Shown in pieces: positions 24,286-32,545 of a stretch of DNA of 36,677 nt. A program made the translations under genes and the position numbers. The stretch's first letter is position 1, and each line of letters opens with the position of its first letter. Source of the DNA: Christensenella sp. UBA2853 (lineage in GTDB: Bacteria; Bacillota; Clostridia; Christensenellales; Aristaeellaceae); assembly GCA_002350845.1 (NCBI GenBank), contig DEFL01000065.1:1-36677 (forward strand). Direction: 5' to 3'. Under the pieces are notes generated by a model. That model saw only the letters and a list, made by a program, of their open reading frames with translations, was not told the DNA's origin and ran no database searches.

Positions 24286-27182
24286 CCGGCAAGAAAAGCG
24301 TGCGGAGATGGGAAGCCATCGCCGTCGTGCTGGCGACCCTGTTTACAATCTTCTGCGGCAGCTACTCCCTGGCCGTCAGCCAGGCTGCGTCCATCAACAA
24401 CGCTCTGGGCCTTCAGGGCGCCTCCGTGAGCCGCAGCGATGACGCGGCCTATATCTACTTCCCGTCAGCCTATGCGGATGCGCAGTCGCTGGAGACAGCG
24501 TATCTGGCCGTCTGCGAGGAAGTGGAGGGCGAGGGCATCGTCCTGCTGAAGAACGAGAACGGCGCGCTGCCCCTCTCGGCTGATGAGAAGATCAGCTGCT
24601 TCCTGACTGGCTCGGTGAATTTCAATTACTCCGCGTCCGGCTCCTCCGCGGCGGACACCAGCGCCTACAGCACGCTGAAGGATGCCTTTACCGGCGTGGG
24701 GCTCGCGGTCAACGAGGATCTGTGGAACTGGTACGGCTCCTGCGGCTATGGGCGCACCAAGAAGGGAAGCAACTACCTGATCAATGAGGCACCCTGGTCT
24801 GAAATCCCGGAGAATGTGACCGCAACCATCGGAGATTATCCCACGGCAGTCGTCACCCTGGTCCGGGACAGCGGCGAGGGCAAGGACATCAATGCGAAGA
24901 AGAGCGACAGCACAGACGGCAGCTACCTGACGCTGAGCGAGCAAGAGGCCGGCGTGCTGGCAAGGCTGACCGAGCTGAAGCGGGAGGGAAAAGTCCACAA
25001 GATCATCGTTCTGCTGAACTCCTCCGCCACTCTGCAGCTGGACTTCCTTCAGGACGAAAACATCGAGGTGGATGCCTGTGTCTGGGTGGGCAACGTTGGC
25101 AAGGCCGGCATCCGCGCGGTGGCGGGCGTGCTGAGCGGCAAGGTGAATCCCTCCGGCCGCCTCTCCGACACCTTCCTGATCGACAACCTGTCCGGCCCGG
25201 CCTCCGCCTTCCTGAATCTGAATAAGAAGTATTTCTCCCAGTACTACGCCGACTTTGAGGAGGAAGGCCTGAACGCGACGCAGATGTACTACGGCATCTA
25301 CGCGGAGGGCATCTACGTCGGCTACCGGTACTACGAGACCCGCTACACGGACTATGTGCTTGGCGCGGCGGGCGCGGGCGAGTATGCCTACGCGAAGGAC
25401 GTCGCCTGGCCCTTCGGCTTCGGCCTGTCCTACACCGACTTTGAATACAGCGGCTATCAGGTTGCTGCGGCTCCGGACGGGAAGAGCTATGATGTGACTG
25501 TCACCGTGCGGAATGCCGGCAGCATCCCCGGCAAGGAAGCGGTGCTGATCTGGCTGCAGAAGCCCTATACCGATTATGACCGGGAGAAAGGCGTGGAGAA
25601 GGCCGCTGTGGAACTGGCCGGGTTCACGAAGACCGGCCTGCTTGCCTCCGGCGCCAGCGAGACCGTCACCGTGAATGTGCCCCGGGAAAGTTTCAAGAGC
25701 TATGACGCGGAAGGACACCAGACCTACATTGTGGAACCCGGCAGCTATCTGCTGACCGCCGCGCGGGATGCCCACGAGGCCGCCAACAACTTCCTGGCCG
25801 CCCAGGGCGTCACTGCCGCCGTGAACGGGCGGATGGACGCTGACGGCCGTGCGGACATGGTCGGTACCGTCACCGTGGATGAGCTGGACCTGTCCTATGC
25901 GGTCTCCGCCTCCACCGGAAGCAGGATCACCAACCAACTGTCCTTCGCCGATGTCAACAGGTATGAGGGTCTGAAGGACTACAGCGTCACCTATGTGTCC
26001 CGCAATGACTGGGAAGGCACCTGGCCCAGAGAGCTGGTGAACCTGACCATTGAGAACGACACCTTTCGCGCGGACATAGCCAGCGGCAAACCCATCCCGG
26101 ATGACGGCGCGGCCATGCCCGTGTACGGCGAACAGAACGGGCGCAGCCTGGCCGATCTGCGGGGCCTGCCGTATGACAGCGAATACTGGGACTCGCTGCT
26201 GAATCAGATGACCTGGGAGGAACAGGCCTATCTGGTCACCAACGCCCAGTTCACCACCGTGGCTGTCCCCTCCGTCTCCAAGCCGGAAACCTATGAAGAC
26301 GACGGCCCGATTGGCGTGGTCAGCTCCACGGCGAAGCTGTCCATGCCCTGCGAGGGCATATGGGCTTCCACTTTCAACAAAGACCTGTTCCACGCCGTGG
26401 GCGGCATGCTGGCCGAGGATGCCCGTGCGTCAGGCAAAACCGGCCTGTATGCCAGCGGCGTCAACATCCACCGTACCCCCTTCGGCGGACGCAGCGCGGA
26501 GTATTTCTCCGAGGACCCTTTCCTCTCCGGCGTTGCCTCCATGCACGAGGTGAAGGGCATGCAGGAGAAGGGCGTGATCGCCCATGTAAAGCATTTCGCC
26601 TTCAATGACGAAGAGAGCGAGCGCAACGGCATCTGCATCTGGCTGAACGAGCAGGAGGCCCGGGAAATCATGCTGGTTCCCTTCCAGTATTCCCTTGCGG
26701 CGGATCAGGGCAACGCCCATGCCGTGATGAGCGGCTTCAACCGCGTGGGCACCGACTGGGCCGGCGCGAACCGCAATCTGCTGATGAATATCCTGCACGG
26801 CGAGTGGGGCTTCGACGGCTACTGCATCACCGACATGGCCTCCTCCAACGGCGCCATCTACATGACCTACAAGGACGGCCTGCCCAGGGGAACGGACTGC
26901 TATCTTGGCAGCGGTTCCGCTTCTGCGCTGGACGAGTTCAAAAATGATCCGTCCTTCGCCGCCCGCGTCCGGGAGGCTTCCCACTGCATCCTGTACGCCG
27001 TTGCGAACTACAGCTGCGCCATGAACGGGCTGTCCGGCGAATCCCTGGTTTCCACGACGACGCCCTGGTGGCAGACCGCGCTGCTGACCGCCATCATCGT
27101 GCTGGCTGTGCTCACTGCCGGCGCGCTGGCAATGTGGGGCATGTCCTGGAAGAAGGCCAGGAGAAACGCTTCAGCTGCATAA
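24282..27182 (+). CDS. Membrane-anchored GH3 glycosidase with inverted domain order
   Basis: 966 residues. An N-terminal membrane segment (AIAVVLATLFTIFCGSYSLAV) and a C-terminal one (WWQTALLTAIIVLAVLTAGAL) followed by KKARRN would tether both ends, with the enzyme outside. Order: GH3 'C-terminal' domain (about 70-385; GIVLLKNENGALPL, WPFGFGLSYTDF), Fn3-like domain (about 400-520), then the GH3 barrel (about 635-900). The barrel has ASGVNIHRTPFGGRSAEYFS, HVKHFAFNDEESER and the nucleophile Asp851 in GYCITDMASSNG. Catalytic motifs are closer to consensus than in the first GH3 gene, so the two probably differ in substrate. The ATGA overlap with the small membrane protein gene shows coupling. Likely a beta-glucosidase or xylosidase finishing extracellular oligosaccharides at the cell surface. 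Confidence 0.88.
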   Translation: MTGKKSVRRWEAIAVVLATLFTIFCGSYSLAVSQAASINNALGLQGASVSRSDDAAYIYFPSAYADAQSLETAYLAVCEEVEGEGIVLLKNENGALPLSADEKISCFLTGSVNFNYSASGSSAADTSAYSTLKDAFTGVGLAVNEDLWNWYGSCGYGRTKKGSNYLINEAPWSEIPENVTATIGDYPTAVVTLVRDSGEGKDINAKKSDSTDGSYLTLSEQEAGVLARLTELKREGKVHKIIVLLNSSATLQLDFLQDENIEVDACVWVGNVGKAGIRAVAGVLSGKVNPSGRLSDTFLIDNLSGPASAFLNLNKKYFSQYYADFEEEGLNATQMYYGIYAEGIYVGYRYYETRYTDYVLGAAGAGEYAYAKDVAWPFGFGLSYTDFEYSGYQVAAAPDGKSYDVTVTVRNAGSIPGKEAVLIWLQKPYTDYDREKGVEKAAVELAGFTKTGLLASGASETVTVNVPRESFKSYDAEGHQTYIVEPGSYLLTAARDAHEAANNFLAAQGVTAAVNGRMDADGRADMVGTVTVDELDLSYAVSASTGSRITNQLSFADVNRYEGLKDYSVTYVSRNDWEGTWPRELVNLTIENDTFRADIASGKPIPDDGAAMPVYGEQNGRSLADLRGLPYDSEYWDSLLNQMTWEEQAYLVTNAQFTTVAVPSVSKPETYEDDGPIGVVSSTAKLSMPCEGIWASTFNKDLFHAVGGMLAEDARASGKTGLYASGVNIHRTPFGGRSAEYFSEDPFLSGVASMHEVKGMQEKGVIAHVKHFAFNDEESERNGICIWLNEQEAREIMLVPFQYSLAADQGNAHAVMSGFNRVGTDWAGANRNLLMNILHGEWGFDGYCITDMASSNGAIYMTYKDGLPRGTDCYLGSGSASALDEFKNDPSFAARVREASHCILYAVANYSCAMNGLSGESLVSTTTPWWQTALLTAIIVLAVLTAGALAMWGMSWKKARRNASAA

Positions 27183-27191
27183 GCGCCCTCT

Positions 27192-27241
27192 GCCCGGCTG
27201 TCTCTGTCCGCATGCTGCATGGCGGAGACAGCCGGGCGTTT
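27192..27241 (+). terminator. Terminator of the GH3 operon
   Basis: A 13-bp perfect stem (27192-27204 with 27225-27237) is followed by a short GTTT. The U tract is weak but the stem is very stable, and a new promoter follows it. Confidence 0.6.
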
Positions 27242-27287
27242 GCCGGTTTCCGCCGGGAAAGCGACGCCACCATCATCTGCCGCCTGA

Positions 27288-27316
27288 TTGTTTTTTGTAT
27301 ACGGAAGTGATATGAT
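27288..27316 (+). promoter_or_regulatory. Promoter of the two-component system
   Basis: TTGTTT (27288-27293), a 17-base spacer and TATGAT (27311-27316) place the transcription start near 27323, before the GAGGGGGG ribosome site of the kinase gene. Confidence 0.6.
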
Positions 27317-27341
27317 TTTCCGACCGCGAGGGGGGAAAAAC

Positions 27342-28730
27342 ATGCAGACACTTGTGAATTTCTTCAGCTTTGAATTCGGGTGGGACACGGCCTTTCGCCT
27401 GGCCGCAGTGATCGCCTCCCTGCTGATTGCCTATCGAGTGCCCATTCACACGAGCCGCGACCGTCTGCACGCTGCGGGACAGTTCCTGATCATGTACGCG
27501 GCCGGAATCCTCGTCCATCTGTCCGTCTTCTTCACGGCTCAGATGTTCAGGGAGCTCTGGGCCATCAGCTATCAGATGAACTGGATCCTTCTGCTGATCG
27601 TATACTATGCGCTCTTCCGCCGTGAGAGGCGCCTCAGGAAATGGATCATGGGGGTTACCCTGCTGGCCGCGGTGTTCGCGATGTCAGAAATCGGCTTCGC
27701 CATCCCCAACCTGCTCCAGGATGACCCGTTCCGGCCGGTCTACCGGTGGGTGCATGTCCTGGCCGCGATCCTGATCGTCCTGTTCTCGGTATTTCTGCGC
27801 GGCCACTCCCTGTACCGCTATCACGAGATCCCGGCTGCCTCCGCGTGGAACATCGCCATCAACGCCGTTTCTTCCTTCCTGATCCTCTGCATCCGCATGC
27901 TCTCCGGCGAGAGAAGGAACGATCTTGAATTGCAGTGGTTCATCCTGCTGGTGCCGGTGATGGTGTATATCCTGTCGCTCTCAGGCTACCTGATGGTGTA
28001 TTACCAGTGCAAGGAACACCAGGAGAGGATCACGCTCACCCTGGGCAACCGGCTCCTGGAAGCGGACAGGCAGATGCTGCAGCTGTCCCAGCAGGCCGCC
28101 GCCAATCTGCAGAGCCTGCGGCATGATATCAAGAACCAGTTCCGGGTGATGGAAATCATGCTCGACGAAGGCCGATACGACGAGCTGAAAGCGTTCTTCG
28201 CCTCCATGAACGACTGGTTTCGCAGCAACACTGGCATGCACCTGAGCGCCTGCGGAAACGTGCTGATTGATTCCATCATGAACATGGAATACATGAAGGC
28301 GGCGACAGGCAAGATCAAACTGACCAGCAAGATCAGTGTTCCGGCTGCGCTCCCCATCGACAGCAGCGCCCTGTGCCGCGTGCTGGTCAATCTGATCGAC
28401 AACGCACTGGAAGCGGCTGCAAAGGTGGAAGAGGAACGCCGCTGCGTGGACTGCAAGATCTACGTGAGGGGGGACTACCTGTTCATCAGCGTTGTCAATC
28501 CTGTCCCGGAAGGCGCGGATCCCACAGAAATTCTGAAAATGAAAACAGCCAAGCGCGATCCTGAAAGCCATGGCTATGGTCATCGGATCGTGGCGCATAT
28601 TGTGGAAAAATACAACGGCTGCGTCAGATACGCCGTGGAGGACAATGAGTTTCTGTCCGATGTGATGATGGATCTGACCTGCGGTGAAGGAGAAGACGGC
28701 CATGCTCAAGATCAGGTACGCAGTGTGTGA
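27342..28730 (+). CDS. AgrC-like (GHKL) sensor histidine kinase
   Basis: A 462-residue membrane kinase. The N-terminal ~220 residues hold about six hydrophobic helices (LAAVIASLLIAYRV, FLIMYAAGILVHLSVFF, WILLLIVYYALF and others), the sensor part. A coiled linker leads to the phospho-acceptor LRHDIKNQF (His261), and the GHKL ATPase shows LVNLIDNALEAA (N box, Asn354) and a short HGYGHRIV G-box. This is the HPK10 type that pairs with LytTR regulators; in Agr systems it senses a cyclic peptide, but no agrB or agrD is seen here. I chose ATG 27342, downstream of the promoter. It overlaps the regulator gene by 29 bases. Signal unknown; the neighbouring GH3 operon is a candidate target. Confidence 0.88.
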   Translation: MQTLVNFFSFEFGWDTAFRLAAVIASLLIAYRVPIHTSRDRLHAAGQFLIMYAAGILVHLSVFFTAQMFRELWAISYQMNWILLLIVYYALFRRERRLRKWIMGVTLLAAVFAMSEIGFAIPNLLQDDPFRPVYRWVHVLAAILIVLFSVFLRGHSLYRYHEIPAASAWNIAINAVSSFLILCIRMLSGERRNDLELQWFILLVPVMVYILSLSGYLMVYYQCKEHQERITLTLGNRLLEADRQMLQLSQQAAANLQSLRHDIKNQFRVMEIMLDEGRYDELKAFFASMNDWFRSNTGMHLSACGNVLIDSIMNMEYMKAATGKIKLTSKISVPAALPIDSSALCRVLVNLIDNALEAAAKVEEERRCVDCKIYVRGDYLFISVVNPVPEGADPTEILKMKTAKRDPESHGYGHRIVAHIVEKYNGCVRYAVEDNEFLSDVMMDLTCGEGEDGHAQDQVRSV

Positions 28731-29460
28731 TGACGACGGGATGATCTGCGACGCTGTCAGCGACCGCGTGTGCGCTATTTTAGAAAAATACGGGCTGACC
28801 GTGTTCTGCGAGCGGTTCACCTCTCCCGATGCCCTCTGCAGACGGTTCAGGGACGGTGAAGTGCCATATGATCTGCTCTTCCTGGATATTGACATGCCGG
28901 GCATGAGTGGGTTGAACCTGGCGAAGATCGTGCGGCAAAAGGTCGGCGAGAAAATTGACATCGTGTTTGTCTCCAACCGGGAGGATCAAGTGTTCGAAGC
29001 GTTCGGCGTCCATCCCTTCGGTTTTGTGCGCAAAAGCAATTTCACCAGGGACCTGACGGACACGCTGCGCTCGTATATGGACCTGCGGGTGAAATCGGAC
29101 AGCTGCCTGGCCATCCAGACACAGAACAATTCCGTCACGCGCCAGCTGCAGATCAGCGACATCGTGTATATCGAGAGCTACCGGTATCACCAGATCATTT
29201 ACATGGCCGACGGAGAAGAAATCAAGATCCGCCTCACCATGGAGGAGCTGGAGAACAAGCTGCGGGAATACAATGTGATCCGGATTCACAAGGGCTATCT
29301 GGTGAATCTGAAATATGTGCAGCGGATCGACCGAAGCGGTGTTGTCGTGCAGTTTCGCGGCGGGGTTGTCCTGAATGTCAGCCGCGACAAGCTCCAGGAC
29401 GTGAAGGTTGCCTACCTGAATTACCTCCGCAACACCGGCGCCGTTACACTCATGGATTGA
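28702..29460 (+). CDS. LytTR-family response regulator (AgrA-like)
   Basis: A 252-residue regulator. The receiver domain (1-120) begins YAVCDDDG and has the phosphorylation site in LLFLDIDMPGMSG (Asp62). The C-terminal LytTR DNA-binding domain (about 135-245) contains DIVYIESYRYHQIIY, then VIRIHKGYLVNLKYVQRI. LytTR proteins bind direct repeats upstream of target promoters, often genes for cell-surface functions. The ATG has AAGGAG nine bases upstream and lies inside the kinase gene; a GTG six codons earlier is possible but less likely. The last residues, VTLMD, are followed at once by a strong terminator. Pairing with the upstream kinase is near certain. Confidence 0.92.
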   Translation: MLKIRYAVCDDDGMICDAVSDRVCAILEKYGLTVFCERFTSPDALCRRFRDGEVPYDLLFLDIDMPGMSGLNLAKIVRQKVGEKIDIVFVSNREDQVFEAFGVHPFGFVRKSNFTRDLTDTLRSYMDLRVKSDSCLAIQTQNNSVTRQLQISDIVYIESYRYHQIIYMADGEEIKIRLTMEELENKLREYNVIRIHKGYLVNLKYVQRIDRSGVVVQFRGGVVLNVSRDKLQDVKVAYLNYLRNTGAVTLMD

Positions 29461-29488
29461 GCCCGTGGCCGCAGACTGCCCGCATCGG

Positions 29489-29546
29489 AAAGCCATATCA
29501 CACGCTGCATCTCAGAGTGTCGTGTGATATGGCTTTTGCTGGTTTT
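29489..29546 (+). terminator. Terminator of the two-component operon
   Basis: A 15-bp perfect stem (29489-29503 with 29522-29536, 18-base loop) is followed by TGCTGGTTTT. It starts about 28 bases after the response-regulator stop. Confidence 0.8.
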
Positions 29547-30130
29547 ATATGCCGCACGCGGCGCAGATGGCGTTGGACAGCACTACAAAACAAACAGACT
29601 CCGGGTGTGAAAATATGCTTTGGGAGGTGGATACGGTTTCCGGACAAGGCAGGCGCTCCCGGTCGCTGTCAAGTACCGGCTCGCAATTCAGCTTCTTCTG
29701 AAGCTAAAAGAAGGAATATTATACCCGTATTATGAAAGGAATACCGATATACTGCCAGATCAAATATCCTTTGGATCAAGCAGAAGAGTTTGGTGAAAAT
29801 GCGAAAAAGGGCATGAATGGCTGGCAAGCGCAAATAACAGAGGCAAAGGATCAGGTTGTCCTTATTGTAGTCATCTCCAGTCCGGCCTGACGCTCCCCTT
29901 CGTCACCGCTCCCGTCCACGATATGGCATTCGTGTCGGGCTTCAGCATCGGAAATTCACCGTTCATGGGTTCGTTCATACGCATATTTCCAAAAAACGCG
30001 GGGCGATGAACCCGAAAGCCGGTTCAGGCAGTTGGTGGATTTCGAGGCCAGGGTGCCGCTGACGGGAGTGGAGAAGTCGGTGCAGTTGGCGGGATCAATG
30101 CAGGTCGTGGGGGATCACCTCCAAAAGGGG
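29547..30130. other. Decayed stretch with phage and unknown fragments
   Basis: There is no intact gene. A plus-strand 52-codon open frame at 29732-29890 (MKGIPIYCQIKYPLDQAEEF) has no good ribosome site and I do not recognise it. The phage tail fragment on the minus strand covers 29871-30110. Small palindromes such as AGCTTCTTCTGAAGCT are present without clear meaning. Confidence 0.4.
29871..30110 (-). pseudogene. Siphophage tail-protein gene remnant
   Basis: The minus-strand frame 29871-30023 ends NGEFPMLKP-DTNAISWTG-AVTKGSVRPDWR and a stop. This closely follows the C-terminal pattern of siphophage distal tail (Dit-like) proteins: G-x-FP-x-LKPG-x-N-x-I-x-W-x-G and a closing PRWR. An in-frame TGA cuts it off upstream. 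In another frame a short stretch after GGAGGTGATC reads CIDPANCTDFSTPVSGTL and has ACG where a start would be expected. It looks like a phage gene reduced by internal deletion and frame loss. Confidence 0.5.
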
Positions 30131-30159
30131 AAAAAGAAAGCGCCGCGTGATGCGGCGCT
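30131..30159 (-). terminator. Minus-strand terminator downstream of the CPBP protease gene
   Basis: An 8-bp perfect GC stem (30139-30146 with 30152-30159) is followed on the minus strand by TTTCTTTTT. It lies about 140 bases past the protease stop and would end its transcript. Confidence 0.7.
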
Positions 30160-30299
30160 GGATTGGGACCCGTCCCGGGAAACTGGAATATATAGTTCTG
30201 TTCATCAGGATCCTGGATGCAAAACGCCTGTTCAGCCTGGGATCTGAGCTGCTTTCTCTTTTCAATAGACCCATTTCGACACGAAGGGTCATCGATTCT

Positions 30300-30971
30300 T
30301 TATCCGAACAGAATCGGCACGAGGAAGAATCCAATCATATTATTCAGGAAATGCGGGACAAAGCTGATCAGGCAGTTTCCGGTCTTGCGGTACAGGATCG
30401 CAAAAAGGATCGCATCAATCAAGATGCCGCCCAGATCCCACGCAACGATCCCAGGCGCACCTGTGACAAAATGCGCAGCGGCAAAGAGTACAGCACTGAC
30501 TGCAGTCAGAGGCCAGAACGGAAAATGCTTCATGCCCTTTCCCACAAAGAACGCACGGAATTCGATCTCTTCCCCGAGCACTGCAACCGTCTGATTGAAC
30601 AGCAGCAGCGGAAGCTGATCCAGACCCGGCATATTGACGCGCCCGAGTACATGATCGATATAGGCGCGGCCAAACACCGCCTTGCTCAGAAGCATCTGTG
30701 CAGGAGTCAAAACAAGCATGAAAAAGATCAGTGGAATCACGCCCGGCTTCTTCAGGTCAGAAAAGAAGCGCTTAAAACTGAGACCTGATTCGGAATCAGG
30801 CGTTTTTTCAATACCCTCGATGATGAAGAAACACGCCAGTCCCGCGACGTGGATCGCAGCGGCGGCAATCATGGAGGATGTGGCTGCTTTGACTGCGACT
30901 GCGATGATCATGGCAGCCATTCCGAGGAGTGTAATGATTTTTACATTGTCTTTTTTCGATGCATCAGGCAT
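30300..30971 (-). CDS. CPBP-family intramembrane glutamic protease
   Basis: A 223-residue membrane protein with about six to seven transmembrane helices. It carries the Abi/CPBP (CAAX-protease-like) motifs: E134-E135-x3-R139 (GEEIEFRAFF), AAAHF with His167, and the C-terminal PHFLNN with His207 and Asn210/211. In family members the Glu and His residues form the intramembrane active site. Functions range from prenyl-protein processing to bacteriocin self-immunity and peptide maturation; nothing here tells which. AAGGAG lies eight bases upstream of the ATG. It stands alone on the minus strand, followed by a terminator. It is not next to an obvious bacteriocin gene, though it is downstream of the redox operon on the same strand. 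Confidence 0.85.
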   Translation of the reverse strand: MPDASKKDNVKIITLLGMAAMIIAVAVKAATSSMIAAAAIHVAGLACFFIIEGIEKTPDSESGLSFKRFFSDLKKPGVIPLIFFMLVLTPAQMLLSKAVFGRAYIDHVLGRVNMPGLDQLPLLLFNQTVAVLGEEIEFRAFFVGKGMKHFPFWPLTAVSAVLFAAAHFVTGAPGIVAWDLGGILIDAILFAILYRKTGNCLISFVPHFLNNMIGFFLVPILFG

Positions 30972-31003
30972 AGGATGATCTCCTTCTCAAATTCCGATTT
31001 TTT

Positions 31004-31303
31004 TCAGCAGCCTGCCGCTTTCTCCGCACGCAGGCCATGAATCCTCGCAACACGAGGGCGGTCGGTGTCTGTTCTTTTCTTCAGTTCTTCCGGTAAAAGT
31101 CTGACAAATTCCGGCGTGCGCCTGCCGGACACATGAACGATCTCTGGTGCTTCCATCCTGACCGGATCATGAAACAGTTTTTCAAATATCATCATATGGT
31201 TCTCATAAAGTTCCGGGGTGGCTGCGCCAATGCTTTCTGACGTCTGGAACCATCTCAGCAAGGCAGGGGCTTCTTCATCGCCCGCAAAACGGAGAATTCT
31301 CAA
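31004..31303 (-). CDS. Doubtful ORF, possibly a gene remnant
   Basis: About 99 codons if a TTG at 31303 is used, or 63 from the Met-Met at 31195. The stretch contains LYENHMMIFEKLFHDPV and RRTPEFVRLLPEELKKRTD. The amino-acid pattern looks coding, but no good ribosome binding site is visible and I recognise no family. It begins just beyond the stop of the flavodoxin/membrane gene and stops 33 bases before the protease start, so it may be a remnant or a degraded last gene of the operon. Confidence 0.3.
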   Translation of the reverse strand: MRILRFAGDEEAPALLRWFQTSESIGAATPELYENHMMIFEKLFHDPVRMEAPEIVHVSGRRTPEFVRLLPEELKKRTDTDRPRVARIHGLRAEKAAGC

Positions 31304-31313
31304 TCTGCTTTTC

Positions 31314-32060
31314 TCAATCTGAAAGCTCTGATTTCTTTGCCAGCCAGCCGCGGAACAGGCCGCCTTCAAAGAGGGAAATGATGACAAAGAAGATGTCAGC
31401 AAAGAGAATAAAGACGAAAGAGGGGATGAGGATCCGGGTGTACTTTTTTCCGCTGAAGGTTCCTCTGCGGATATGAACGCCCATGCGGATGAGAAAGAAG
31501 AGGACACCCAGGTTAAAGTACAGAAGCATGCCGGCACTCTCCGCAAAGCTCAGCCAGGCGTCTTTCGGGAACAGGATGCCGGTGCGGATGACGCTGAGCA
31601 GTGTGTTGAGGACCAGAAGGCCGATATTGACCAGGAACAGGATGCGGGTGACGTTCAGCATAACCCCGCCGCCGATACCGACCCCGCCGCCCCAGGTGAG
31701 ACCGGAGCGGGTGCAGAAGTGTTCAAAGGCCTGCATGAGCGGCTCATTCTGCCGGCCCTCGATAAAGCCGTTGTTGGCGATGACGTAGACATGCAGGTGC
31801 AGGCTTTTTTCTTTACAGAACGCTTCCATCTTCTCCATGAAGCGAAGCACATGGGAGGGGATGCTGTCCACATAGAGCGGCAGGCAGAACACCACGGCAT
31901 CCGCGCCGGGAAGCTGCGCAAGAATGCGCTCATGATCCTGTGGGGTGCGCAGTTTTTCCGTCACCTGCTGCCCACCGGTGAACAGTTTCTGCAGGAAGAG
32001 AAAATAGGCGGAAGCGCAGAAGCGCTGCTTGGGACTGCCGTTGATGAAGATGGTTTTCAC
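31314..32060 (-). CDS. Flavodoxin-like NAD(P)H reductase fused to a membrane domain
   Basis: 248 residues. The first ~120 form a flavodoxin-like fold: MKTIFINGSPKQ is the FMN phosphate loop, and VVFCLPLYVDSIPSHVLRFME is the typical P-L-Y-x-D-x-x-P strand-loop of NADPH-dependent FMN reductases and flavodoxin-family oxidoreductases. The remainder has about three membrane helices (LFLVNIGLLVLNTLLSVI, AGMLLYFNLGVLFFLI, IPSFVFILFADIFFVIISLF) and a basic tail. A membrane-tethered quinone or electron-transfer role is possible. The GTG start overlaps the stop of the upstream flavodoxin gene by four bases (GTGA), so the two are coupled. The same fold twice in a row suggests paired electron carriers. 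The fusion is genuine in sequence; its function is inferred. Confidence 0.75.
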   Translation of the reverse strand: MKTIFINGSPKQRFCASAYFLFLQKLFTGGQQVTEKLRTPQDHERILAQLPGADAVVFCLPLYVDSIPSHVLRFMEKMEAFCKEKSLHLHVYVIANNGFIEGRQNEPLMQAFEHFCTRSGLTWGGGVGIGGGVMLNVTRILFLVNIGLLVLNTLLSVIRTGILFPKDAWLSFAESAGMLLYFNLGVLFFLIRMGVHIRRGTFSGKKYTRILIPSFVFILFADIFFVIISLFEGGLFRGWLAKKSELSD

Positions 32061-32545
32061 AGGACCGCCTCCAGTTCTGCGGGATTTTGGAGGAACACGA
32101 CTTCCGAGCGCTCATACCCGTCATTGAGGGCGTTCCGCTCAGCCAGATACCGGAAGGTTTCCTTTTCCGCATCCGTTGCGGGTCCATAGACGATGACCTT
32201 CCACAGATCGTGCTTTCCGTACCGGAGCGTGTGGTGCATCTGGCGACCCCGATAGGTGCTGAAGGGCGTGGAGGTTCCGATGGAGCGGTCCAGCACGTTT
32301 TTGATATTGGCACTGTATCCGCCGTAGAGGTTTCTGGTGATGATAACCAGTTCATCCGCCTGGCCGATCTGCCGGCAGACCTTCTGCAGACTGTCTTTCA
32401 TTTGACAGGCTGCGGGATGTTTTGTCCAGCAGCCGAAGCAGCCCTGGCAGGGGGCGTACTTTCCGTCGGCCTCAATGACCCGGTCGTATCGCTCTTTGAG
32501 AAGTTCAGTTGTTTCACTTCCCAGATCATGGATGATGACTTTCAT
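32057..32545 (-). CDS. Iron-sulfur flavoprotein-like NAD(P)H oxidoreductase
   Basis: 162 residues, flavodoxin fold. After MKVIIHDLGSETTELLKE come four cysteines spaced C33-x2-C36-x2-C39-x7-C47 (CQGCFGCWTKHPAACQMKD), which matches the compact 4Fe-4S motif of iron-sulfur flavoproteins. Then ADELVIITRNLYGGYSANIK forms the FMN-contacting strand and loop, and KNVLDRSIG the following helix. Such proteins pass electrons from NAD(P)H or ferredoxin to quinones, oxygen species or nitro compounds. It overlaps the TetR gene by four bases and the next gene by four bases, so all three make one transcript. Under TetR control it is probably induced by a toxic or redox-active compound. Confidence 0.82.
   Translation of the reverse strand: MKVIIHDLGSETTELLKERYDRVIEADGKYAPCQGCFGCWTKHPAACQMKDSLQKVCRQIGQADELVIITRNLYGGYSANIKNVLDRSIGTSTPFSTYRGRQMHHTLRYGKHDLWKVIVYGPATDAEKETFRYLAERNALNDGYERSEVVFLQNPAELEAVL

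Noticed and set aside
24465..26393. Minus-strand open frame opposite the second GH3 gene
   Set aside because: Shadow of a GC-rich gene; no motif or ribosome site.
27183..27341. agrD-like peptide gene before the kinase
   Set aside because: No short frame here has a Cys-containing peptide with an amphipathic leader and ribosome site.
30032..30788. Plus-strand open frames opposite the phage remnant and the CPBP gene
   Set aside because: The CPBP motifs on the minus strand are clear and the plus-strand translations show no domain.
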